DNA from: a virus
Direction: 5' to 3' (one strand)
Length of the DNA: 64,000 nt
IMG/VR virus record: IMGVR_UViG_3300021964_000024
Coordinates: 41,815 to 105,814 of that record
Part shown: positions 1-7,837 of the stretch, piece after piece
How the letters are laid out: each line of letters opens with the position of its first letter
Numbering within the stretch: position 1 is the stretch's first letter
Made by a program: the position numbers and the translations under genes
Notes under the pieces: model-generated
The model's input: the letters and a program-made list of their open reading frames with translations, nothing else
Database searches by the model: none
Told to the model about the DNA's origin: nothing

Positions 1-142
1 TCATATCTTTAACCCAAGATGACGGGGTGCCGGGTATCCTGGCCTCGACCTCTTTGATGATGGCTTCCTCAGAGAAACCCTCATATACCATAGGATCGAC
101 AATATCCTGCAGATCCATAACATAACTTCCAATTTTACTCAT
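1..142 (-). CDS. Conserved small phage protein, partial
   Basis: The N-terminal 47 codons are visible and the gene continues past the left edge. It starts MSKIGSYVMDLQDIV and is acidic, predicted mostly helical. A GAGGAG Shine-Dalgarno (149-154) lies 6 bases before the ATG, with a consensus sigma-70 promoter just upstream. I recall similar small proteins in T4-like marine phages but assign no function. Confidence 0.75.
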   Translation of the reverse strand, partial: MSKIGSYVMDLQDIVDPMVYEGFSEEAIIKEVEARIPGTPSSWVKDM

Positions 143-168
143 AATAGTCTCCTCACTGATCTTAGATC

Positions 169-197
169 AGTATATCAGAATTTTGGGAGGTTGTCAA
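169..197 (-). promoter_or_regulatory. Sigma-70 early promoter
   Basis: Read on the minus strand: TTGACA (192-197), 17-base spacer, TATACT (169-174). It drives the leftward gene starting at 142 and lies back to back with the rightward late promoter at 200-207. Confidence 0.75.
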
Positions 198-199
198 CA

Positions 200-207
200 T
201 ATAAATA
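200..207 (+). promoter_or_regulatory. T4-type late promoter
   Basis: Exact TATAAATA, the -10 element read by the T4 gp55/gp33 late machinery. It is 30 bases before the first plus-strand gene. A second exact TATAAATA (230-237) overlaps that gene's start codon and is probably incidental for initiation there. Confidence 0.65.
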
Positions 208-236
208 AAAGAAAATTGAACAAAAAGGGTATAAAT

Positions 237-500
237 ATGAGTGACGATCTATTTGATTTTGGTTTCTCCTTTGCGGATGAATCAGAAATAGAAGCAGTCC
301 AACAGGCAACCCAAAAGGTTGAAACTGTATCGACAGATGCCCAGTCTACTCAAGAGAGACTGGACAGACTATTCAATGCGATACAACCCCTGTTGAACAA
401 CTTAAAACAGAATCCTGAAAAGGAATATATTTTGTGGCCAAACCGACTAGATAAGATAGAACAGTTTGAAGACCACATACAAAACATCTATCAAGGGTAA
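237..500 (+). CDS. Hypothetical acidic protein (late, plus strand)
   Basis: 87 residues starting MSDDLFDFGFSF. The ATG at 237 is chosen over the upstream in-frame start because it follows AAGGG and sits just downstream of the late promoter at 200-207. The middle is a Gln/Thr-rich probable coiled coil (residues 20-70). With the next gene it forms the only rightward transcription unit in the window. Similar short proteins occur in T4-like marine phages; no function is recognised. Confidence 0.8.
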   Translation: MSDDLFDFGFSFADESEIEAVQQATQKVETVSTDAQSTQERLDRLFNAIQPLLNNLKQNPEKEYILWPNRLDKIEQFEDHIQNIYQG

Positions 501-503
501 TCC

Positions 504-1376
504 ATGAATTACAGACAGCGCAACGAGTTGATCGTAACCACACCCAGATCTCCTACGGATACTTCGATTGGGAAGTACATCCATAAAGAAAAGAAGCAAA
601 CTGAGTGGGGAAGACTTAACTACACTATTGGTGGTGAAGTCAGACAGAATGATCTAGTCTTGAGATGGAAAGATTTTTGGTCACATACAGTCAATGATGT
701 GTTCAACTACTGTCCTATGTTCCTCAACTATTTGGCGATCAAAGGATACAAGAAGATACTCTTCGTTGGTCACTATAACGCTGCTCAGACTACATGGACT
801 ATCAACCGCAAGATGGACAGGGTAGTACACAAAACTCCAAGTTATCATTCTTTGGATGAGACTATGGTTGACCCTAACATCTGGTTACAGTTTCTACCTA
901 TTGTCCGTATGGCATATGGGTACATCGATTTCGAAATGCATACAGTGTCTCCTCCGGAATCACGTCACCGTAAAGTCATGAATGCACTGTACAAGAGATA
1001 TGACGTTGATCTAGTGAATTCGGACAAGCAGTACAAGAAAGGTAGAGATGTTCAAATCACAACGCCACCTGATACCCAATATGATTGTGTAGTACTAGCA
1101 GGTGTTCCTAAAGATAGAGATGACTTAGATATCTCTCATCATCACATTCGTTCTGCATTTGCAGGAGTCTGTACTTCAGATTTTGATATCGTGGATTTCT
1201 ACTATAGTGCTCTTCCGTTACAGACTGGTGTATCAGAAGACAACGCCTATTACTTGAATGAAGTGTTTGCGTTGCGTAATGTATGGGATCAGAGATTCAG
1301 AGATGAAAACCCTGAAGACAAGGCAATCCAGTACGCAATTCTAAACGATTCGATTCACTGTTATAAGGGAAGTTAA
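504..1376 (+). CDS. Hypothetical protein, late plus-strand unit
   Basis: 290 residues with an AAGGG-TAATCC-ATG start, 3 bases after the preceding stop, so co-transcribed from the late promoter at 200-207. It is aromatic-rich and soluble-looking, without membrane segments or a motif I can name. Its stop shares the tetranucleotide TTAA (1373-1376) with the stop of the convergent kinase gene. Late expression suggests a virion or maturation role (inference). Confidence 0.8.
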   Translation: MNYRQRNELIVTTPRSPTDTSIGKYIHKEKKQTEWGRLNYTIGGEVRQNDLVLRWKDFWSHTVNDVFNYCPMFLNYLAIKGYKKILFVGHYNAAQTTWTINRKMDRVVHKTPSYHSLDETMVDPNIWLQFLPIVRMAYGYIDFEMHTVSPPESRHRKVMNALYKRYDVDLVNSDKQYKKGRDVQITTPPDTQYDCVVLAGVPKDRDDLDISHHHIRSAFAGVCTSDFDIVDFYYSALPLQTGVSEDNAYYLNEVFALRNVWDQRFRDENPEDKAIQYAILNDSIHCYKGS

Positions 1377-2245
1377 TTCCACTCTACGTTCTTAGGTACG
1401 TAGTCTTTAATTTTGCGTCTTATCTCTTTATCGAGCGACAGAATCGGAGTAGGTTGTTTTCCTGCTCGTTTGACGTAGAAGTAGTTTGCGTCCTTAACAT
1501 AGGAACCACCCTTACCAGACTTAACTAGAGTTGCGTCAACACCAACCTTATTGAATGCAAACACGATGTCTCCGTCGATGTACTTCTTGAGTTTCTTACC
1601 CATGTTGATGATGTCACCCATCGTATTAGCGGCACCACGGTGAGTGTTGATTAGAATCTCTGACGGTACAGTACGTGCACGTTTTGCATTTTGTTGTTTC
1701 GCAACTTCGATGTCGTTAACTACCCATACGATGTGAACGTTCTTTTTATCGTAACCCAACTTAGCGGCATCCTTTGCGATCTTGTCAAGTTTGTCCAGTG
1801 ACTTCAGAGTCATGTCAAATATGATGTTCGGTTTACGATCTGGATCTGCGGCAAGGACACCACGATAGAACGCACGTTCTTTTCTCTTATCGACCCCCAA
1901 GTAGTTACCCATGATGTCATGGAGTTTCTCTACGTTCTTGGGATCTTTAAGGTTCTGTGCAAGGTCTTCGATATCAACACCAAGTTCATCTGCTACACGC
2001 TTCTTGATAGCAGGAGTCTTTGATGCCAACGTTTTGAGTTCGTCAACATCAAAGACTTTACCTTCTAGTCCTACTAGATTGGACAATACAAATCCTTTCC
2101 CAGATCCCGCACCCCCTGCCATGAGTACGATGTTTCCAAACTTAGGATACGCCTCGCCACCAAAGGTGATGAGTTTCTCCATAAGGATATTGAATTCCTC
2201 TTGTAGAAAGAGGTCTTCTTTTAAAAATGAGTTAAAGGACTGCAT
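1373..2245 (-). CDS. Zeta-toxin-like P-loop kinase with capsid-targeting-like N-terminus
   Basis: 290 residues. Walker A GGAGSGKG is near residues 44-51, followed by VFDVDEL and later IIFDMTLKSLDKL and IVWVVNDIEVA. The pattern fits the zeta-toxin/polynucleotide-kinase-like P-loop family that phosphorylates nucleotides or UDP-sugars. The N-terminus MQSFNSFLKE resembles the T4 internal-protein capsid-targeting sequence MKTYQEFIAE and contains an LxE cleavage-type site, so it may be packaged and injected (inference). A TATAAATA late promoter is at 2279-2286. Confidence 0.8.
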   Translation of the reverse strand: MQSFNSFLKEDLFLQEEFNILMEKLITFGGEAYPKFGNIVLMAGGAGSGKGFVLSNLVGLEGKVFDVDELKTLASKTPAIKKRVADELGVDIEDLAQNLKDPKNVEKLHDIMGNYLGVDKRKERAFYRGVLAADPDRKPNIIFDMTLKSLDKLDKIAKDAAKLGYDKKNVHIVWVVNDIEVAKQQNAKRARTVPSEILINTHRGAANTMGDIINMGKKLKKYIDGDIVFAFNKVGVDATLVKSGKGGSYVKDANYFYVKRAGKQPTPILSLDKEIRRKIKDYVPKNVEWN

Positions 2246-2278
2246 GTGTCAGTATAGATCCTGTTAGGTTAATAACAG

Positions 2279-2286
2279 TATTTATA
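2279..2286 (-). promoter_or_regulatory. T4-type late promoter
   Basis: The minus strand reads TATAAATA, 34 bases upstream of the zeta-like kinase start. It overlaps the stop codon of the small membrane protein gene upstream. Confidence 0.6.
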
Positions 2287-2437
2287 CAAATAAGGCTACT
2301 AAGATAATGCATCCCATGATAATCATTACATTTGGATAGACTGACCAACAGTGTTTGAAGTCTTTCCATGTCTCTTGACCAAACCTTTTTAAGTCAGTAC
2401 CTAATCCGGCAAAAGATTCTTTTATTTGTTTTTTCAT
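2282..2437 (-). CDS. Small membrane protein, 51 aa
   Basis: MKKQIKESFAGLGTDL at the start, a charged amphipathic first half, then one C-terminal membrane helix (about residues 37-51, VMIIMGCIILVALFV). The ATG overlaps the stop of the upstream gene as ATGA, the usual coupling in this genome. No family recognised. Confidence 0.65.
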   Translation of the reverse strand: MKKQIKESFAGLGTDLKRFGQETWKDFKHCWSVYPNVMIIMGCIILVALFV

Positions 2438-3066
2438 TTTTTATCCTTTACTATTATTGTTACGTTATCTCCGATAGGAAACTTGATCCTATCATGACTA
2501 TGATATAAGAAGAATTTAGTGTCACTGAACTCATCAAACATCTTAGGCCAGATCGGTCTCCAATTATTTGCTAATCGGTGAGTGTTCTGTGGACTCCTGT
2601 CTGATGCTAGTAGTAGATCTGTGTAACTACGTAGCGTAGTATCAAACATTGAGTCAAATCCATAGATGTGCACTTCACTCGCTTTTTGCACTCTACATGC
2701 ATAGTCAACCGCCATGTGACCGCAACTGTAGTTTGTTGCAGCTTGTCTTGCCGACTGTCCCGGCAACTGTGCATACGCAGGTATATGTGTATGCATAGCT
2801 TTAATTTTCTGGGCGTACTTCAGATAAAACATTGGTTGCATATCCATCCAGTGTCTAGGACGGGTTCCAAGTATCCAATCGTACATGTCCAATTTGATCA
2901 TACCTTCAGCAAGTGCCATCATCATTTTGAAATCAACCATACAGGTTGCAAACACTTCTGTGTTAGGTATATCAAAAGGTGGCATGTTGCATATCAACAA
3001 CCTGCCTGGCGATCCCCTCTCAAATTGGTGGGCATGATCACCGTTTCCAAGAACATTCCATCTCAT
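2434..3066 (-). CDS. Hypothetical protein, possibly glycosyltransferase-like
   Basis: 210 residues. It opens with GNGDHAHQFERG, then RLLICNMPPF, VFATCMVDFKMMMA and later EVHIYGFDSMFD. This alternation of hydrophobic strands and glycine turns suggests a Rossmann-like fold as in DUF115/sialyltransferase-like proteins. It sits beside sugar-transferase genes, which is the main support. SD AGGGTGC precedes the ATG. The functional call is weak. Confidence 0.7.
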   Translation of the reverse strand: MRWNVLGNGDHAHQFERGSPGRLLICNMPPFDIPNTEVFATCMVDFKMMMALAEGMIKLDMYDWILGTRPRHWMDMQPMFYLKYAQKIKAMHTHIPAYAQLPGQSARQAATNYSCGHMAVDYACRVQKASEVHIYGFDSMFDTTLRSYTDLLLASDRSPQNTHRLANNWRPIWPKMFDEFSDTKFFLYHSHDRIKFPIGDNVTIIVKDKK

Positions 3067-3081
3067 TGTAAAAGCACCCTA

Positions 3082-3564
3082 CTATCGGTTCCGCATCATA
3101 TGTAACGCTTTCTCGTAATCTTCCTGCGTCACGACACCCTCTTGAAGTAACTTCTGACGATTCCTCATATGCTTACCAACAAGTTCGTCTTTAGATCCAC
3201 CAAAGTAAGGTACTGCATGTCCCTCTTCAATAAGGACTTCAGTGACTTTCTTTCCGTCCGGTAGACGGAAGTCACCAAGGATACGACCAAACTTACCTTT
3301 CATATCTTCACCATGTTTGTCTTCGGTGGTGATAAGTTTAGCACCTGATTCCATTAGTTCCTTGAGACGTTTCTTTGCCGCCTCACCAAATAAGTCTTCT
3401 ACTCTGTCACTGGTGCGTGACTCCGGAGTATCAATACCAACAATTCTGACTCGCTCATCAGTGAGTACAACATTGAATCCTAAGTCAATGTCTACGTCCA
3501 CTGTGTCACCGTCTACTACTTTAATGACCGTAACGTCATACTCGTTTGAGACAATACGTCTCAT
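3082..3564 (-). CDS. Thermonuclease family (SNase-like) protein
   Basis: 160 residues covering a whole staphylococcal-nuclease OB-fold. VVDGDTVDVDIDLGF, VRIVGIDTPESR and GRILGDFRL match the metal-binding and catalytic Arg/Glu segments (VDGDT, RxxGIDTPE, GR). No signal peptide, so it would act in the cytoplasm, perhaps in host DNA breakdown. ATGA overlap with the upstream gene. Confidence 0.9.
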   Translation of the reverse strand: MRRIVSNEYDVTVIKVVDGDTVDVDIDLGFNVVLTDERVRIVGIDTPESRTSDRVEDLFGEAAKKRLKELMESGAKLITTEDKHGEDMKGKFGRILGDFRLPDGKKVTEVLIEEGHAVPYFGGSKDELVGKHMRNRQKLLQEGVVTQEDYEKALHMMRNR

Positions 3565-3704
3565 AATCTTACCCTCTTTTCTAGTGTTTCGATCATACGA
3601 TCTTTATTCTTCTGCCACGCCTCTTGTGTGCGGGTTCCTTTCTCAAAGAACTGTGATTCCTTGAGTCTCTCTAACGCAGACTCACGTCTACGCTTCTTCG
3701 CCAT
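3561..3704 (-). CDS. Small basic hypothetical protein
   Basis: 47 residues starting MAKKRRRESALERL. The start at 3704 is chosen because GAGAGGAGC precedes it directly; the longer reading frame has no SD. It is highly basic and predicted helical, and is coupled to the SNase gene by ATGA. Confidence 0.65.
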   Translation of the reverse strand: MAKKRRRESALERLKESQFFEKGTRTQEAWQKNKDRMIETLEKRVRL

Positions 3705-3712
3705 TGCTCCTC

Positions 3713-3901
3713 TCATTCGAAGTGCTTCTCCAATACAAACAGTTGATCTTCCCACTCTGCAATTGAGTGAAGTTCTTTTTGAACCGCTTCCATTACATCG
3801 GGATGTTCTCCGATACCTGCAGGGTTCTTTAGATACACTTCCACGTTTACCTTGTGTAGTGCAATCTGTCCTTCTGCATACTGACGTAGTGCAGCTAACA
3901 T
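3713..3901 (-). CDS. Conserved hypothetical protein
   Basis: 62 residues, MLAALRQYAEGQIALH at the start, predicted all-helical. The ATG at 3901 is preferred (SD GAGG, spacer 6) over the earlier start at 3913. Similar short proteins near spanin-like genes are known to me from T4-like marine phages. No function known. Confidence 0.75.
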   Translation of the reverse strand: MLAALRQYAEGQIALHKVNVEVYLKNPAGIGEHPDVMEAVQKELHSIAEWEDQLFVLEKHFE

Positions 3902-3902
3902 T

Positions 3903-4334
3903 TTAGTCCTCATTACCTTCTTCCTTGACTGGTTCTTCTTCCTCGTTGGTGTTGATAGTGCGGTAGTACACCACCACTTCTTTCAACTGAGTTATATATC
4001 TACGAATTTCTTGCATGTTATATGCCATGAGTTCGTAGTCACCTACTGACATCGCCATAAAAACCAACTGTCCCTCATGACGTTTCTGGATATCTTCCAT
4101 GAAAGTATCCACGTTCTTGTCCGATACAACATACCACTGAGGATCACGTAGTTTGATACCACGAGGCATTGCGGGATGTGTAATCGGTATCTGTACTTCT
4201 ACAGTACGGATCTCTACTGGAATTGGTGCAGGTGGTTCCTTCTTACCAAAGAAGGGAATACCCATAGTGGAACAACCACTAATCGTCAATAGCATCAATG
4301 TCAGCAGTATCTTGTTCGATAGTTCTGAAAACAT
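3903..4334 (-). CDS. Outer-membrane spanin-like lipoprotein (Rz1-like)
   Basis: 143 residues. The N-terminal hydrophobic stretch ends in a lipobox (ISGC, Cys21), then a Pro-rich segment (KKEPPAPIPVEIRT) and an acidic tail. It starts inside the 3' end of the coiled-coil membrane gene upstream (56-base overlap in another frame), the classic Rz/Rz1 arrangement. The predicted role is disruption of the outer membrane at the end of lysis. It is longer than typical Rz1, so the assignment is likely but not certain. Confidence 0.7.
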   Translation of the reverse strand: MFSELSNKILLTLMLLTISGCSTMGIPFFGKKEPPAPIPVEIRTVEVQIPITHPAMPRGIKLRDPQWYVVSDKNVDTFMEDIQKRHEGQLVFMAMSVGDYELMAYNMQEIRRYITQLKEVVVYYRTINTNEEEEPVKEEGNED

Positions 4335-4683
4335 CCTTAGTCCCCTTGTTTACTCGTGTTTCAATTAACCCCGGCTTTGCAGCAGCAAGTTTAGATAAGT
4401 TGTGTCTCGCAAAGATAGAGAGGTATCGATTCATCTCACCTTCGATCTCAGCGTTACGTGCAGACTGTGTTTGCAGTGCTTCGGTAGTCTTTTTCAGGTT
4501 ACCCTGAAGTGCTTCGATAGTCCTTACCTGCTCTTCCTGTCTGGTTTCAAATGCAGTAATAACCCCTGCTTGGGTTTGTAATTGTGCTTGCATATCTGCC
4601 ATCTTGGATTCGGTTGTCTGGAAATAAATGTATCCAACACCCGCACCCGCAACGATAAATGCAAACAGTAGTTTACTCAACAT
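4279..4683 (-). CDS. Inner-membrane spanin-like protein (Rz-like)
   Basis: 134 residues: an N-terminal membrane helix (about residues 3-20), then a long coiled coil (residues 25-95) rich in Gln/Glu, as expected for an i-spanin spanning the periplasm. The C-terminal part AKPGLIETRVNKGTK is a segment I recall from other T4-like marine phages. SD AGGAGAA. It overlaps the lipoprotein gene by 56 bases. Confidence 0.7.
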   Translation of the reverse strand: MLSKLLFAFIVAGAGVGYIYFQTTESKMADMQAQLQTQAGVITAFETRQEEQVRTIEALQGNLKKTTEALQTQSARNAEIEGEMNRYLSIFARHNLSKLAAAKPGLIETRVNKGTKDVFRTIEQDTADIDAIDD

Positions 4684-5374
4684 CGTGCCAATTCTCCTTT
4701 ATATATTTTAAGTTACCCAGATCGTGTGGTTTTGGTCTTCCACCACAATCGACAATTTTACATTTAGGAGTAACGTAAGAGGGAAACTTCCATTGTCCTA
4801 GTACCTTACTACTTAGGTGAAACTTTAAGTTCAGTTTCACACTGGGAAACGTCTCATCTATGTAAAACACTTTCTTACCCAAACGTTCAATCAAGTGTCC
4901 GGTGTACACCTGATCCCCACCATCATATCCAAACTGAGGGTTGTTAACAAACATGTCCCACACGTCTTGCATCTTACCCTTCTCTAAAATCATCATTGAC
5001 GAAGAGTATTTATTATTTTTCCACATTATGGCATCGGAAACACACGCAACATCGTATCCACTTTTTAGTTGTTGGATCGAATAGTCTATCTCCTCATCAA
5101 AGTTACGTTGTAAAACGTTGTCGATGTCTAAGTATACCACATACTGTTGCGGAATGTCAAGGTCATATGCCTTCATCTTATTCCACCATCCATATCCTTT
5201 ACCAAAAGGTGGTTGGATAGGAGCACTGAGGTTACTCAGTTCGCCAGGCCGATCAGTAATACAATATGAAAAGACGTTGTATTCTGTCAGATCCACAAAC
5301 CTTTTTACGATCTTGTTCGCATACTCCATGGGGTAATTGTCTGTGCAGACTGTAAGTAATGCAATCTCTTTCAT
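4673..5374 (-). CDS. Glycosyltransferase, GT-A fold (GT8-like)
   Basis: 233 residues. YVVYLDIDNVL holds the DxD metal/nucleotide-sugar motif; upstream GKGYGWWNKMKAYDL and downstream FGYDGGDQVY are typical of phage and bacterial GT-A enzymes. Part of a run of five sugar-transferase-like genes (4.7-7.5 kb) joined by overlaps. Donor and acceptor cannot be read from sequence. Confidence 0.85.
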   Translation of the reverse strand: MKEIALLTVCTDNYPMEYANKIVKRFVDLTEYNVFSYCITDRPGELSNLSAPIQPPFGKGYGWWNKMKAYDLDIPQQYVVYLDIDNVLQRNFDEEIDYSIQQLKSGYDVACVSDAIMWKNNKYSSSMMILEKGKMQDVWDMFVNNPQFGYDGGDQVYTGHLIERLGKKVFYIDETFPSVKLNLKFHLSSKVLGQWKFPSYVTPKCKIVDCGGRPKPHDLGNLKYIKENWHDVE

Positions 5375-6021
5375 ACCACCACCAACTCAATACCTTTCTC
5401 GTAGTTATGTTTTGCAACACATCCTCTCTCGTATTGAATCGTAGTGAACGAGTCATCTGCCTTTGCAACCCATGGATAACACTCTTGCAACCAAGGGAAG
5501 TTTAAAACGTTCAGGTAGATATCAGTAGGACGTGAATAATGTTCGATCTTGTTCAGTAACTCTTGTGCACCTTTTGGTTTTACGATGTACGCATGTGCAC
5601 CCTTGAAATAGTCTGCCTGCGTCAAAGGATTGACACCAAGAGTCATAGGGGTGTTGTACTTACCGTAACTGGGTTGTCCGATTGTAAGACACCTATCAAA
5701 TGACAGGGGTGGAAGACGATCAAAGAAAACAGTATCATGTTCAAGGATCATCACATTCTCGTTGTTCTGAACACTATAGTTCCAAAGGGATTTGTGCGAT
5801 AGGAAACACGCTAGCGCATTGTCTGCTCTAGAGTATTGACTCTCAAACATGTGACGTTGTAGTTTGGCGTTATCACACTGCAGTGCGAAATCCGAATCTC
5901 TGGGTGTAGTCGCTTTCCATTTATCTACGTGAATTCCGTACCTCTTCGCAGAAGTGATACACCTGTCTGCCGCACGTTGAGAAAGATCGTTGTCAAAAAT
6001 AGTAATTACAAAACTTTTCAT
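5371..6021 (-). CDS. Glycosyltransferase family 25-like
   Basis: 216 residues. It opens MKSFVITIFDNDLSQRA; ALACFLSHKSLWNYSV and VMILEHDTVFFD are the GT25 signatures (SHxxLW, xxEDDxxF-like), followed by AYIVKPKGAQELL. GT25 enzymes add galactose or related sugars to LPS. ATGA coupling on both sides. Confidence 0.85.
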   Translation of the reverse strand: MKSFVITIFDNDLSQRAADRCITSAKRYGIHVDKWKATTPRDSDFALQCDNAKLQRHMFESQYSRADNALACFLSHKSLWNYSVQNNENVMILEHDTVFFDRLPPLSFDRCLTIGQPSYGKYNTPMTLGVNPLTQADYFKGAHAYIVKPKGAQELLNKIEHYSRPTDIYLNVLNFPWLQECYPWVAKADDSFTTIQYERGCVAKHNYEKGIELVVV

Positions 6022-6728
6022 TATGTCGTTGTTGTGGATTCGTCTCCACTAACCCTCGTGTAGTATGGGTGTATTACCCTAAGCCATGGGAACAGTTCCC
6101 GACACATGTATGCGTCATTAGGAAACATTCCATAATCTCTAACTCTATCTAGTAGTTCTTTAGCACCCGCAGGTTCGATGTAGTACGCAGAGTTACCCGC
6201 AAGTCCTTGTGGTACAGGATCCTCTCCTGCTTCAACTACTCTTGGTACTGGTTGAATACCACCCAACATTTGACTATGATATTGGTATGATCTTCGAGTC
6301 GCACCACGTGGATCATTCAGTCCTATGACTTTATGTCCCTTGAACGTCTCTAGGTCATCATCGGGTCTACGAATAAACCTTGCATCTGCTTCACATACGA
6401 TTCTAGGTTCGTCCTTAGTAACACAGTCATCCCACTGCAACATGTGACTGAGTGAACATGCAACCTTTTTCTTTTGGTCTGCAGCCCTGTATGCGAACTT
6501 GTATAGTCCTGTTTGTAAATCAAGACCGTTCTGATCTTCGGACACCGGCCAGTTCCATCTGAAATTTGACCGATTGAAGTATTTGAATTCCATCATCGAT
6601 GAGTCAATGGTATCTGGTACAACCGCATCAACTACAACAGGTGTCAGTCCACTCTTAACGGCGAACAGACTATTGATTAGAAATTTTTCAGTTTGGATCT
6701 TAGGGATCCTTATGATGTAGACATTCAT
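6021..6728 (-). CDS. Glycosyltransferase-like protein (GT25-related)
   Basis: 235 residues starting MNVYIIRIPKIQ. The ATG at 6728 overlaps the upstream TGA. VACSLSHMLQWDD and IVCEADARFIRR parallel the SHxxLW and E-D-D blocks of the neighbouring GT25 gene, and NSAYYIEPAGAKELLD matches its C-terminal block, so the two are divergent paralogues. It ends in a run of Thr. Confidence 0.8.
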   Translation of the reverse strand: MNVYIIRIPKIQTEKFLINSLFAVKSGLTPVVVDAVVPDTIDSSMMEFKYFNRSNFRWNWPVSEDQNGLDLQTGLYKFAYRAADQKKKVACSLSHMLQWDDCVTKDEPRIVCEADARFIRRPDDDLETFKGHKVIGLNDPRGATRRSYQYHSQMLGGIQPVPRVVEAGEDPVPQGLAGNSAYYIEPAGAKELLDRVRDYGMFPNDAYMCRELFPWLRVIHPYYTRVSGDESTTTT

Positions 6729-7516
6729 ATAGACTTGAATAGTTCCTCTACGTTCTCGCCTTGTTCTGGTAACAAGTCTTTCAAAAAGAAGTGCACGAAG
6801 TGACACTCTTCAATTTTAGTATTCGCACCGTACAGACCATTCCATTTCCAGTCCATATGTTGTACAGGTACGTCATACTTCTTGAGGAAGTAGTTCAATA
6901 AAGTCTGATCAGTAGACCACTTCCATGCACCAATACCATCCACAAAGTCCTTGAACTCCATGCGGTTAATAAATTCTTTTGCAGTATCGTCTTTCAGATA
7001 CGGTTTGAAGTTTTGACAGTTGATCACCATCATTCCCATGTTCGCAAACTCAAACCCAAGGTTAGTGGGACTGAAGTCTGTCTGGTTCGAGTGAAGTTGT
7101 CCATACTGCATACGAGAGTAGGTGACTATCTTCTGTTGGTACGCAGGAGTAATGGGCATCTCCCTTTCGTACACACACCCAAACGCAACGTCTGGATCGA
7201 TTGCATCAAAGATGTTAGGTGCATCCGGACGAATGTAGATATCCGCATCGATGATTGCGATCTGATCAAACTCATCTAGTAAATTGAACGCATTCTCTTT
7301 CTCGTAGATAGGGAGAAACCCACCATGCTTCATCCAACTATCCGTTGAACGATTGCTAGTGAAAGGATCGGGTTTGATCTTGAGAATCCCGTTGCGTTGT
7401 ACATGTTGCTTCAAGTTGTGCTTCTTAGAATAGTCGCACACACTATCGATGCACTTCTTGTACAATTTACTGTCGCCCTGTCTACCCAGAGCGACCTGAT
7501 ATATTAATCGTCGCAT
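6725..7516 (-). CDS. Glycosyltransferase, GT-A fold
   Basis: 263 residues. IAIIDADIYIRPD contains the DxD motif; FANMGMMVINCQNF and WSTDQTLLNYF resemble the acceptor and second metal regions of GT8-like enzymes. Probably first of the five-gene glycosyltransferase run. No membrane segment. Confidence 0.82.
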   Translation of the reverse strand: MRRLIYQVALGRQGDSKLYKKCIDSVCDYSKKHNLKQHVQRNGILKIKPDPFTSNRSTDSWMKHGGFLPIYEKENAFNLLDEFDQIAIIDADIYIRPDAPNIFDAIDPDVAFGCVYEREMPITPAYQQKIVTYSRMQYGQLHSNQTDFSPTNLGFEFANMGMMVINCQNFKPYLKDDTAKEFINRMEFKDFVDGIGAWKWSTDQTLLNYFLKKYDVPVQHMDWKWNGLYGANTKIEECHFVHFFLKDLLPEQGENVEELFKSI

Positions 7517-7746
7517 TAGTGGATCTTTTCTATCTGATAGTCAAATGGGGCAACAGTCTTGATTTCAAAACTATTACCGTCCGTCTTCACTCCAACTAAG
7601 TGAGTGGGTTTCTTCGTGGTGATCTTCTTCAGATGATAGACACGCTTGGTTGTCTTAGGATCAAACTGCGTTCCACCCTTGTACCAAACGGTTACCACAA
7701 ACTCTTCAGTGAACCAGTCCAACCATAACTTGCGTAACCAACCCAT
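7516..7746 (-). CDS. Hypothetical protein, 76 aa
   Basis: Starts MGWLRKLWLDWFTEEF, then beta-rich sequence (VVTVWYKGG, HLVGVKTDGNSFEIKT). SD GAGGACTGAATC. Resembles short conserved proteins of T4-like marine phages. No function recognised. Confidence 0.65.
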   Translation of the reverse strand: MGWLRKLWLDWFTEEFVVTVWYKGGTQFDPKTTKRVYHLKKITTKKPTHLVGVKTDGNSFEIKTVAPFDYQIEKIH

Positions 7747-7749
7747 GAT

Positions 7750-7836
7750 TCAGTCCTCTGAAGTTAATGCAACATACATCATTGTAATTGCTGCACATAC
7801 AGATACCACTAAAATACCAGCTAAAACAGTTTCCAT
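7750..7836 (-). CDS. Very small membrane protein, 28 aa
   Basis: METVLAGILVVSVCAAITMM, then YVALTSED: essentially one membrane helix with a short tail. A strong SD (TAGGAGATAAC-ATG) and tight packing between neighbours support it as a real gene. Confidence 0.6.
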   Translation of the reverse strand: METVLAGILVVSVCAAITMMYVALTSED

Positions 7837-7837
7837 G

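Noticed and set aside
5130-5160. TTGACA-18-TATACT match on the minus strand inside the glycosyltransferase gene at 4673-5374
   Set aside because: It falls on codons for the conserved DxD region, is about 450 bases from the next gene start, and lacks the A-tract and leader features of the other promoters.
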